Shown in pieces: positions 1 through 6,517 of a DNA stretch of 6,867 nucleotides (its first letter is position 1; the number at the start of each line of letters is the position of its first letter). Both the position numbers and the translations under genes were made by a program. Under the pieces are notes generated by a model, which was given only the letters and a program-made list of their open reading frames with translations, did no database searches and had not been told where the DNA came from. Source of the stretch: Methanomethylovorans sp. (GTDB lineage: Archaea; Halobacteriota; Methanosarcinia; Methanosarcinales; Methanosarcinaceae); the NCBI GenBank assembly GCA_020854785.1, contig JAHFZE010000029.1, positions 1-6,867 of the forward strand, read 5' to 3'.

Positions 1-1
1 A

Positions 2-1069
2 TATACTGGTTTTAAGCCCATGCAGCTTGTCCTCCACAGCCTTTCAGACAGTATCAGGTTCAGGTCAAATGAGATCGAAAAGATCACCATTAGCGGCGGA
101 GGCGATATCAGTTGCTATCCGCAATTAAGAGAACTTGTATCCGTTCTTTCCCAGCTTGGAAAACCCATCCATTTAGGATACACCAGCGGCAAAGGCTTCA
201 ATTCTCCTGATGATGCTGGGTTCTTTATAGAACATGGTGTTACGGAAGTATCCTTCACAGTCTTTTCAACCGACCCACAACTTCGGGCAGATCACATGCG
301 TGATCCTAACCCTGAAGCATCCCTGCAGGTGCTGACGGATTTCAGCAAACATTGTGATGTCTATGCTGCCATCGTGCTAATACCCGGTGTAAATGACGGC
401 GAAGAGTTGTGGAAAACACTTGCAGACCTGCAGGCGATGGGAACAAAGGGTGTCATACTCATGCGTTTCGCAAATCGCAGGGAAGAAGGACTTATCTTGG
501 GTAATGGCCCCATCCTGCAAGATGTGAAGACGCATACAATAGATGAATTCATGAGCATTGTCAGAGAAGCTGCTTCAAGATATAGGATGAGGATAACCGG
601 AACCCCTTTAGAGGACCCGCTCATAGGCTGCCCCTTCGCACTGCGCAATGATGAACAGGCCATGGCCCAGCTTCCTGAAATAAGAAAGCAGGCGACGCTT
701 ATCACCAGCAAGGCAGCTGCTTCAAGACTTGCAGAGATCTTTGCTAAACTAGGAGGCACTGTGAACGTGGTCCCTGTTGACAAGGACATCGGTTGCCTGA
801 TAACCATAGAAGACCTTAACAGCCTTGATCTGGAGGATATCAAAGAAACAGTCCTGATCCCGGGCAGGGCATTCGTACATGATCCCGAAGCAAAAGCAGC
901 ATTATCCAGGGACGGCGTGGACAGGTTCATACGCAGAGGGCCGGAGATGCTCAGCTATGATGGAGAAATGTCCATAGGCATGACACGGGAAGCTGTGATA
1001 GCCTTTGAGGTAGAACAGTTCACCGAGCTGATCAACCAGATCAATGCCTTTGGTCTGCCGATCAAATAG
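2..1069 (+). CDS. mmp10: Mmp10, MCR-arginine C-methyltransferase (5'-truncated)
   Basis: Methanogenesis marker 10 is a cobalamin-dependent radical SAM enzyme that C-methylates an active-site-region arginine of methyl-coenzyme M reductase subunit McrA, giving 5-methylarginine. The frame is open to the left edge, with residues YTGFKP before the first in-window Met at base 20, so that Met is internal and the true start lies upstream. The 355 visible codons lack the Cys-rich N-terminus that holds the radical SAM cluster motif; for a family length near 410, about 55-60 residues are missing. Visible support is [13 protein letters not shown] (about base 80-120), which matches the GGE-type SAM-binding strand of radical SAM barrels, followed by alternating strands and helices ([30 protein letters not shown]) and the family's C-terminal domain containing GCPFALRND. 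The gene ends in TAG, 4 bases from the convergent polC stop. Family identification is from recognition; confidence is high because the body of the protein is intact. Confidence 0.88.
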   Translation, partial: YTGFKPMQLVLHSLSDSIRFRSNEIEKITISGGGDISCYPQLRELVSVLSQLGKPIHLGYTSGKGFNSPDDAGFFIEHGVTEVSFTVFSTDPQLRADHMRDPNPEASLQVLTDFSKHCDVYAAIVLIPGVNDGEELWKTLADLQAMGTKGVILMRFANRREEGLILGNGPILQDVKTHTIDEFMSIVREAASRYRMRITGTPLEDPLIGCPFALRNDEQAMAQLPEIRKQATLITSKAAASRLAEIFAKLGGTVNVVPVDKDIGCLITIEDLNSLDLEDIKETVLIPGRAFVHDPEAKAALSRDGVDRFIRRGPEMLSYDGEMSIGMTREAVIAFEVEQFTELINQINAFGLPIK

Positions 1070-1073
1070 ATCA

Positions 1074-4000
1074 TCACATGAACTCCGAAAGGCCTGTCTG
1101 CTTTGATTTGTCATTATCAAAAAGAGACCTGATGTCAAGGCCTATAAGTTCAATACGCTGTTTTGTATAAGCCGAAACGTTGTAATCGGCAGCTACCTTT
1201 CTCGATACTTCCAGATATTTCTTTACAGAGCCTTCATGCACTGTCAATATTACACGTCCTCCGCATTTAGGGCAAACACCTGTAAGAGGAGGTCTGCGGA
1301 ACTTCTCATCACATTTGATACAACGTGTGCTCTGCCTGGAAAAAGCTCTCAGGTTGCCGAACAGGTCCGGCAGGAAGTGCGAGACAAGAACTCTTTCAGC
1401 AACATCCGAAGCATCAACAGCCCTGATCTTATCTGCCAGAGCAAGCTGAGCATCCATTTTCTCCACCATGCTGCCAAGGGTCTTATAAGCACTGACGGGC
1501 GGACCTTTAGCTATGTCAGAAGTATCATGGGTGAACATGAAATGATCATACTGCAGGGGAGTACCCAGGCGACTGCTCACAAGGTCCATTTTGCTTTCCA
1601 GTTCCTTTGGGTTCGTGTACTCTAGAGTAGCCTCATAGAACTCAAGAGGATAATTGGCACATACGTCTATATTGTGGGCTTCCTTATCCACCTCGCTCGG
1701 GTCCAGGCGAGTGGTAAGTACGAGTGGTGCGTCCATCTTTCCACCTCTTCTGTCCGGCAGGTATTCCCTTGAGAAATTGATCAGTCCATCCATGAGCAGC
1801 ATCACGCAATCCTCATCACCGTCACAGTTGCGTCGTTTTGCCGCATGGAAGAATGGATGAGCATAACCCACCGCAGCGCTGGTGAAACCCACAAGCCTTC
1901 CCAGCACACCTGCAGATGTATGGGGCGCAAGGCCCATGACAAGTGTGCCTACAAGATCCTCGATGCCCTGAGCATTATAATAGGGCTCAAGATGGTAATA
2001 ACGGGATAAAAGATCGTCTACATATCGGGTGGTCCTTAGAAGATATTCAGCACAGTCGTATGAAACTACAATATCCTGGACCTTAAGGCATACCACCTGA
2101 TCCCCGCTGGTAAGTGGTTTTCCACATACGTCTTCGGAATAACCTATTTCCTGCAGTTTTCCCACATGTATGCCCAGCTCATCCGCTCTTATATGCGTAA
2201 GAGGTATATCCGACATGTCATACCTTACGGTGCCGTCCTTGAACGTATACAGTTCATGCTTGGCACGCAGAATGCCTTTTTCAAGTGGTTCCGGGGTCAT
2301 GTTGCGAGACATCATCCTTTTAACACCTTTGATGACATCAAGATTAGATCCACGTTCACCCAGCTTCTCAAAGGCCCTCTGATATATGTTCTTGAAATCA
2401 AGACTCTGCATGCGGGCACATGTAGTGTTCACACCGCACTTAGGGCACGTTTCCCTGTTAACAGAAATACCACATCTCGGACAGGAAAGCCTGGGAATGG
2501 TAAATTCACCACATTCGCACCTGAACTCGTAAGAGTCCATACCACATGCAGGACAGATCCTTGAGCCGATCTCCACCCGTATAAGCCCCACTTTTCCATT
2601 TACGGATTCCTTGTAGCTGGCAGCATCCTCGAGCTTACGGGTATTTCCTCCAGTTTCTCCTATAGGGAAAAGCACATGCGGTGCAGGAGACATCATTCTC
2701 TTATCAGATTTTTCAGGTCGTCCCATGCGTGCCCCTATCCTGGAGGGAGCACGTGCCCGTACTAGCAGTCCGCTGACCTTGTTGACAGCTTCAAGGCCGT
2801 TTTCTGCTTCAAGCGCCGACCAGTTCCTGCGAAGTTCAGTTCCTAGACCCAGGCAGCGCAGAAGGGGTAAAGGCTGCTCGATCTGGATATGACCTTCAAG
2901 TACCCTGTGTAGGACCAGCATATTTTCAAGAAAGACCTTTATCCCACTATCAACGCTTATGTTAAGGGGCAACGATAACACTGAACAAGCTTCATCCAAC
3001 GACCCGTGTGCTTCGATGAACTCTGCCAACCTTAAAAAATCGTTCGCAGTTATATCATGCCACAAGTAAGTAAAATCCGGATGAAGAGAAACATTATGTT
3101 TCTGACATATCTCCAGGGCAACTTCCTGGGAAGGATGCTTCAGTTCCGGCTTAGCTGATCCATCTTCACCGGTAGCAAGAGAATAATCCTGTATCCACCA
3201 TTCAAAGCAATATGGCGAAGGGATCAATACATGATTGTTCTCAAGGAAATCCCCATAATTTATCAATATTTCACCGATATCGATAATATATTCAACTTCC
3301 GGGTGCAGTCTATGAGCTTCATCTACATCGTCTATCCTGACAACATCACCGCACCTTAGCCTTACTGTAGGACCTTCTATAGAATCCACAGGAGCCATGC
3401 CTGCAGCTTTGCCGGGCCTTTCCACTTTTAGCTGAGTACCGGGAGCAATGAAATCATCCAGGATGACCATGCTGGCCGGATTTATACCAGCAGCAGCAAA
3501 AGAAGTATTACGGGACCTTCCATATCTTAACCTGAAACCTCCAGGCCTGGAAGGATGAGAGAATACCGGTCTTCCGGCTATAAGATCTCTCAGGTATTTA
3601 TCCTTGGGCTTTACACCGGCAATTTGCTCCTCTTCACTTCCGCTGCTCTTTGTACCTGCTATGAGGGTTTCCAGCCAGTCCCACCCATCCATCTGTAGTT
3701 TTTTGACGTGTTTCAGGACCTTTGGAGCTTTCAGAGCAAGTCCCTCTGCCAGCACAAGGGCCATACCCCCTCTTACACGATTTGTCTCTATTCTCTCCAG
3801 ATTCCTGTGCCCTTCCACTTCCTCTTCTTCAGTGGGCTCACCGTCTATGCAGATGGGACAGTTCTCCACTATCAGCTTGATCTCTGATTCCGAAGGTGTG
3901 TACTGTAGGTTTGCCACCCTTCTGTAAAGCAAGATTTCCTCTACATATCGCTCTACCTCTTCTTTACGTGGTTTGTATCTGTCGATACCTACTCCCCTGC

Positions 4001-4499
4001 GGACATAATCGCCCACGAGCACAGAAAGAGCCTGAGCAGTACCGCCTGCACTACGTATGGGGCCGGCATACAGGATGCGGATATACTCTGTACCATCATC
4101 GTTCTTCCCAAGGTCCACCCTGTCAATTCCTTCAATGGGTGCTGCCACCACACCTTCCGTAAGCATTGCCATGGATACGCGGATAGCAGCTTCTATGGCT
4201 TTTTTCCTGTCATCGAAATTACCGACAGTGCCCACAGCCACATCCCGGCCAAGGGCAAGAGCAGCTTCCTCACGAGACATGGTGATCTCCAGTTCCCTGA
4301 TACGCTGAGCTACACCTTGTACACCGATGAGGTTCTCTACTCTGTCGGCCAGGTCTTTGGCAAGCGGTATCTCCACAAAGGACTTTGGATCACGCCCCCG
4401 TTGTCTGGCTTCATTGGCTATGTCCATTTCCCGTTTTAGCTTTGCATCAAGCCAGTGGAAGTATTCCCACATCGATCCGCTTGCAATTATCTCTCCCAT
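1074..4499 (-). CDS. polC: DNA polymerase D (Pol II) large subunit DP2
   Basis: Catalytic large subunit of the archaeal heterodimeric replicative polymerase PolD, which works with the proofreading subunit DP1 and PCNA. At 1141 residues it is full length for a euryarchaeal DP2 without an intein. Visible motifs are: N-terminal [10 protein letters not shown] (from residue 145); ARMGRPEKS (590-598); a Cys-rich zinc region with C649, C652, C661, C663, C673, C676, C685, C688 and C694; [14 protein letters not shown]; the catalytic NCDGDED (891-897), in which D893 and D895 match the essential aspartates known in Pyrococcus DP2; [10 protein letters not shown] just after it; and a second zinc knuckle with C1060, C1063, C1076 and C1079. 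The C-terminus QTGLSEFM resembles a PCNA-interacting box. The start at 4499 is favoured over Met10 by GAGGT six bases upstream. The gene diverges from the exported-protein gene and converges on mmp10. Confidence 0.97.
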   Translation of the reverse strand: MGEIIASGSMWEYFHWLDAKLKREMDIANEARQRGRDPKSFVEIPLAKDLADRVENLIGVQGVAQRIRELEITMSREEAALALGRDVAVGTVGNFDDRKKAIEAAIRVSMAMLTEGVVAAPIEGIDRVDLGKNDDGTEYIRILYAGPIRSAGGTAQALSVLVGDYVRRGVGIDRYKPRKEEVERYVEEILLYRRVANLQYTPSESEIKLIVENCPICIDGEPTEEEEVEGHRNLERIETNRVRGGMALVLAEGLALKAPKVLKHVKKLQMDGWDWLETLIAGTKSSGSEEEQIAGVKPKDKYLRDLIAGRPVFSHPSRPGGFRLRYGRSRNTSFAAAGINPASMVILDDFIAPGTQLKVERPGKAAGMAPVDSIEGPTVRLRCGDVVRIDDVDEAHRLHPEVEYIIDIGEILINYGDFLENNHVLIPSPYCFEWWIQDYSLATGEDGSAKPELKHPSQEVALEICQKHNVSLHPDFTYLWHDITANDFLRLAEFIEAHGSLDEACSVLSLPLNISVDSGIKVFLENMLVLHRVLEGHIQIEQPLPLLRCLGLGTELRRNWSALEAENGLEAVNKVSGLLVRARAPSRIGARMGRPEKSDKRMMSPAPHVLFPIGETGGNTRKLEDAASYKESVNGKVGLIRVEIGSRICPACGMDSYEFRCECGEFTIPRLSCPRCGISVNRETCPKCGVNTTCARMQSLDFKNIYQRAFEKLGERGSNLDVIKGVKRMMSRNMTPEPLEKGILRAKHELYTFKDGTVRYDMSDIPLTHIRADELGIHVGKLQEIGYSEDVCGKPLTSGDQVVCLKVQDIVVSYDCAEYLLRTTRYVDDLLSRYYHLEPYYNAQGIEDLVGTLVMGLAPHTSAGVLGRLVGFTSAAVGYAHPFFHAAKRRNCDGDEDCVMLLMDGLINFSREYLPDRRGGKMDAPLVLTTRLDPSEVDKEAHNIDVCANYPLEFYEATLEYTNPKELESKMDLVSSRLGTPLQYDHFMFTHDTSDIAKGPPVSAYKTLGSMVEKMDAQLALADKIRAVDASDVAERVLVSHFLPDLFGNLRAFSRQSTRCIKCDEKFRRPPLTGVCPKCGGRVILTVHEGSVKKYLEVSRKVAADYNVSAYTKQRIELIGLDIRSLFDNDKSKQTGLSEFM

Positions 4500-4505
4500 C
4501 CGGTA

Positions 4506-4510
4506 ACCTC
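4506..4510 (-). promoter_or_regulatory. Shine-Dalgarno site of polC
   Basis: On the minus strand this reads GAGGT, six bases before the ATG at 4499. It matches the anti-Shine-Dalgarno end of archaeal 16S rRNA. It decides the polC start in favour of Met1 (MGEIIASG) over Met10 (MWEYFHWL), which has no comparable site at the right distance. Confidence 0.7.
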
Positions 4511-4572
4511 GAACTGAGTACGTGTAAAAGATATGACAAGGATACTTTACAGCAATACCTTAATTGCACCAC

Positions 4573-4583
4573 GATATAAAAAA
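4573..4583 (-). promoter_or_regulatory. Possible TATA box for polC
   Basis: The minus strand reads TTTTTTATATC, a good match to an archaeal TATA element. A transcription start about 25 bases downstream would fall near 4552, giving a leader of roughly 50 bases before the polC ATG and including its Shine-Dalgarno site. Read on the plus strand, the same bases (GATATAAAAAA) could also serve as a TATA element with a start near 4603, just before a small ORF that begins at 4606. The assignment rests on sequence alone, and AT-rich matches are common in such a region. Confidence 0.4.
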
Positions 4584-4605
4584 CAATCTCTGAAAAGGGA
4601 CATAT

Positions 4606-4728
4606 ATGTACACCCGAAAGAACCGCAAATTGTTCTCTATGAGACGAACAAGGATTTATACCAGAAAAAGAAAAAGAGAAATAGCAGAAAAACTCCTGCT
4701 AAAAGGACAAAAAAGAGGTATGGTATGA
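4606..4728 (+). CDS. Possible 40-codon basic small ORF upstream of exported protein
   Basis: An ATG at 4606 opens a 40-codon frame rich in Arg and Lys (starting MYTRKNRKLF, later YTRKRKREIAEK, ending KGQKRGMV). Its TGA at 4726-4728 overlaps the ATG of the next gene at 4725 as ATGA, an arrangement typical of translationally coupled genes. A weak purine-rich site (AAGGGA) lies five bases before its ATG. Against it: the stretch is purine-rich, so any forward frame yields many Lys and Arg codons, and a possible TATA element at 4655 lies inside it. I do not recognise the peptide. It may be a real small basic protein, a leader peptide or only a leader RNA. Confidence 0.25.
   Translation: MYTRKNRKLFSMRRTRIYTRKRKREIAEKLLLKGQKRGMV
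4655..4660 (+). promoter_or_regulatory. Possible TATA box for exported-protein gene
   Basis: TTTATA preceded by purine-rich AACAAGGA (a BRE-like context) could set a start near 4682-4684 and a leader of about 40 bases before the ATG at 4725. Competing candidates are GATATAAAA at 4573 and the palindrome at 4600-4609, so the true promoter is not settled by sequence. Confidence 0.3.
4714..4719 (+). promoter_or_regulatory. Shine-Dalgarno site of the 153-residue exported protein
   Basis: AGAGGT lies five bases before the ATG at 4725. It is the reason for starting the gene there, at the signal peptide, and not at the in-frame ATG at 4533. Confidence 0.65.
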
Positions 4729-5186
4729 AAAAGGCCTTATGCATGTTAATGATCCTGTTCTTCATTACGATGGGCACTGCGAATGCAGAGCTATTCAATG
4801 ACCTGGACAGAGCTGTTACGGAATACAACGCATACTACAAAGAACTTCCCAGCTCGATCAAGATCCTACTTGGGAACGAAGATATCCTGGCCGGAATTTT
4901 AATGAACGATGGAAGTGAACTGAAAGTATGGTTAGTTACAAAAGATGGTAGAGTAACAGATCTTGAAAAGGTCGAGGATGCAAGTGACTACAATCCCACT
5001 GTGATCATCGCTACTGATGAAGACACTGTCAGGAGCCTGATAACAACTGCAGATCCTCTCCCCATCTACGAAGCTGCCCGTGCAAGCGGAGCCATCTCCA
5101 TTGATCCTGTAAGTTTTGTCAGCAAGGCTAAATTCGCGGTCACTGATCTGGCATTTAAACTGCTTAAGACCACAGGTTTTTTTTAG
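4725..5186 (+). CDS. Predicted exported protein, possibly SCP2-like fold
   Basis: A 153-residue protein that I do not recognise as a named family. Residues 1-21 form a classical signal peptide: basic MKK, hydrophobic core ALCMLMILFFITMG, then an A-N-A cleavage site before Glu22, so the mature protein of about 132 residues should be outside the cytoplasmic membrane. No lipobox or second clear membrane segment is seen. The mature part runs helix (NDLDRAVTEYNAYYKELP), a strand-rich stretch (GILMNDGSELKVWLVTKDGRVTDLEK), a strand (PTVIIATDEDTVRSLI), helix (PIYEAARASG), then AISIDP and a C-terminal helix. This order, with a dG-turn sheet followed by 'x-I-x-x-D-x-x-T' and 'G-x-I', recalls the sterol carrier protein 2 fold; this is inference from pattern only. 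The 5'-extended frame from 4533 is rejected because it would bury the signal peptide. It is transcribed divergently from polC, and its T8 tract runs into the TAG stop. Confidence 0.8.
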   Translation: MKKALCMLMILFFITMGTANAELFNDLDRAVTEYNAYYKELPSSIKILLGNEDILAGILMNDGSELKVWLVTKDGRVTDLEKVEDASDYNPTVIIATDEDTVRSLITTADPLPIYEAARASGAISIDPVSFVSKAKFAVTDLAFKLLKTTGFF

Positions 5187-5197
5187 AGCAAACATTT

Positions 5198-5224
5198 TGA
5201 CCTTACAGGTCATTTCAATTTTTT
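5198..5224 (+). terminator. Hairpin and T-tract between convergent genes
   Basis: TGACCT (5198-5203) and AGGTCA (5207-5212) form a perfect 6-bp stem with a 3-base loop. On the plus strand this is followed by ATTTC and a T6 run ending at 5224. It lies 11 bases after the stop of the exported-protein gene and covers the stop codon of the minus-strand 77-residue gene. For the plus strand it looks like a terminator. The minus-strand side lacks a strong T-run close to the stem, although the stem itself is symmetrical. A T8 run at 5177-5184 could also end plus-strand transcripts. Confidence 0.4.
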
Positions 5225-5443
5225 AAGTGAGCGGCGGGCTATCAGGTTAGATGATATCGTATAGATGAAAATAATGATCCCCATCCATAACAATGGATTC
5301 CCTATATTGTCTTTTCCCAGATACGATAATGCGAGGCCTGCGGACAATATAAGTACATTTATCCTGGCAAGCTTTTTATTTGTCTTCAGTATTGCAATAT
5401 AGCGCTGCTTTGCATGTAATTGGTCTTTTTTGTATGCTTTCAT
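5210..5443 (-). CDS. Small membrane protein with two predicted helices
   Basis: A 77-residue protein of no family I recognise. It has a basic, polar N-terminus (MKAYKKDQLHAKQRY), then two hydrophobic segments at about residues 28-43 (INVLILSAGLALSYLG) and 50-69 (PLLWMGIIIFIYTISS region), joined by the short loop KDNIGN, and a strongly basic end RRSLKKLK. By the positive-inside rule both ends should be cytoplasmic, making a helical hairpin. The start is well supported: AGGTG at 5449-5453 lies five bases before the ATG. That site overlaps the sua5 stop codon, and the two genes are 8 bases apart, so it is very likely co-transcribed with sua5 and possibly translationally coupled. Function cannot be inferred from sequence; co-transcription alone does not tie it to tRNA modification. 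Confidence 0.75.
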   Translation of the reverse strand: MKAYKKDQLHAKQRYIAILKTNKKLARINVLILSAGLALSYLGKDNIGNPLLWMGIIIFIYTISSNLIARRSLKKLK

Positions 5444-5448
5444 AAATA

Positions 5449-5453
5449 CACCT
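5449..5453 (-). promoter_or_regulatory. Shine-Dalgarno site of the 77-residue gene
   Basis: The minus strand reads AGGTG, five bases before the ATG at 5443 and overlapping the TAG stop of sua5 (5452-5454). The overlap means a ribosome ending sua5 would finish on top of the next initiation site. Confidence 0.65.
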
Positions 5454-6501
5454 ATAATCTGATTATCATTTCCGAGGCTTTCCTCAGCCTGTTCATTACC
5501 GCTGCACCAACACCTTCATGATTAAAAGAGCCATCTGCAAGTATGATGTTCACTCCCCTTTCATCCAGCTCTCGCAGACCCAGGAAAAGATTTCTGGCTA
5601 CTTCTTCAGGTTCGTCTTTACTTCCAAGATAGAACATGTCGTTCGTCAGGGACAAAAGACCAGTACTGGTAACAAGCAAGCCTACTCTGGCTCCCCTGTA
5701 GGTAAAATCGTTATACATTTCACGGATCTTATCCTGAACAAGATCATGGGACCCTTCCAGAAGCAGCACAGTGGCGCTTGGAGAATAATGCGTGTATTTC
5801 ATGCCCGGTGACCTGGGAACACTTTCTTCTTCTGTTACATGGTCGTTGTATCCAATCTCAACTTCTCCAATAATATCTTCGATACTAGCTGCAGATATGT
5901 ATCCAGGTCTCAAAACAGCAGGTTTCTTTCCGCTCATATCGATAACCGTAGATTCCACCCCAATACATGTATTTCCCGCATCTATCACCGCATCTATCCT
6001 TCCTTCCAGGTCATGCAGTACATGAGCTGCAGAAGTGGGACTTGGCCTGCCTGAAATGTTAGCACTGGGTGCAGCAAGAGGTTTGGCGGATACGCGGATC
6101 AGTTCTCTTGCTATTACATTGTCAGGCATTCTCACGGCAACCGTATCCAGCCCTCCCGTGGTAATATCCGGAACAACATCAGTCCTTTTCAGGATAAGTG
6201 TCAATGGTCCTGGCCAGAAAACCTCCATCAAGGACAAAGCCTGTGCAGGGATCTCTGATACTAAGTGGCCTAATTGTTCCACAGATGCCACATGCACTAT
6301 AAGCGGATTATCTGCCGGACGACCTTTTGCATAGAATATCCTTTTAACAGCTATCGGATCAAGCGCGTTGGCACCCAGCCCGTATACTGTTTCCGTAGGT
6401 ATGGCAACAGTCCCACCTCTGCGGATAATTTCAGCGCATTCCCCTATAACATCTGAGATGTTATCAGGGGATATTTTAAATATTTTTGTATGAAGTTCCA
6501 T
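5452..6501 (-). CDS. sua5: Sua5, threonylcarbamoyl-AMP synthase
   Basis: Makes L-threonylcarbamoyl-AMP from threonine, bicarbonate and ATP. The archaeal KEOPS complex then transfers the group to A37 of ANN-decoding tRNAs (t6A). The 349 residues fit the two-domain Sua5 type and not the shorter YrdC/TsaC. The N-terminal YrdC domain shows PTETVYGLG (35-43), KGRPADNPL (59-67), VRMPDN (123-128), APSANISG (144-151), GVESTVID (181-188) and LRPGYIS (197-203). The family's KxR...SxN catalytic signature is intact as K59, R61, S146 and N148. SPGMKYTHYSP (231-241) is the conserved linker that closes over the active site and leads to the C-terminal Sua5 domain (about 242-349). The start at 6501 gives the usual short N-terminus, and GTGATC ten bases upstream may serve as its ribosome site. 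The gene lies 12 bases after rbcL and 8 before the 77-residue gene, and ends in TAG. Confidence 0.95.
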   Translation of the reverse strand: MELHTKIFKISPDNISDVIGECAEIIRRGGTVAIPTETVYGLGANALDPIAVKRIFYAKGRPADNPLIVHVASVEQLGHLVSEIPAQALSLMEVFWPGPLTLILKRTDVVPDITTGGLDTVAVRMPDNVIARELIRVSAKPLAAPSANISGRPSPTSAAHVLHDLEGRIDAVIDAGNTCIGVESTVIDMSGKKPAVLRPGYISAASIEDIIGEVEIGYNDHVTEEESVPRSPGMKYTHYSPSATVLLLEGSHDLVQDKIREMYNDFTYRGARVGLLVTSTGLLSLTNDMFYLGSKDEPEEVARNLFLGLRELDERGVNIILADGSFNHEGVGAAVMNRLRKASEMIIRL

Positions 6502-6511
6502 CGCTTGACCA

Positions 6512-6517
6512 GATCAC
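6512..6517 (-). promoter_or_regulatory. Possible ribosome site of sua5
   Basis: The minus strand reads GTGATC, which matches part of the extended anti-Shine-Dalgarno complement AGGAGGTGATCC. It lies ten bases before the sua5 ATG and overlaps the rbcL stop codon (6514-6516). The core AGGAG is absent, so initiation may depend on coupling to rbcL translation. Confidence 0.35.

Noticed and set aside
361..930. Minus-strand 189-residue ORF opposite mmp10
   Set aside because: Ser-rich, low-complexity translation with no recognisable motif, lying entirely opposite a well-supported gene; a shadow frame.
20..1069. mmp10 starting at the ATG at base 20
   Set aside because: The frame is open to the left edge and the family needs a Cys-rich N-terminus for its iron-sulfur cluster, so this Met is internal.
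1236..4308. Several plus-strand ORFs of 68-132 residues opposite polC
   Set aside because: They overlap one another, have no family features, and mirror conserved polC codons, so they are shadows.
4682..4701. Hairpin TAGCAG/CTGCTA in the leader of the exported-protein gene, as a possible riboswitch
   Set aside because: A single 6-bp stem with an 8-base A-rich loop is expected by chance and matches no riboswitch class I know.
4533..4724. In-frame 64-codon N-terminal extension of the exported protein, with a Lys/Arg-rich tract
   Set aside because: It would bury a textbook signal peptide inside the protein. A good ribosome site (AGAGGT) sits five bases before the ATG at 4725, and the possible promoter elements fall inside the extension.
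5518..6456. Plus-strand ORFs of 60-99 residues opposite sua5
   Set aside because: Each lies inside the intact sua5 gene on the other strand and shows no independent domain or ribosome site.
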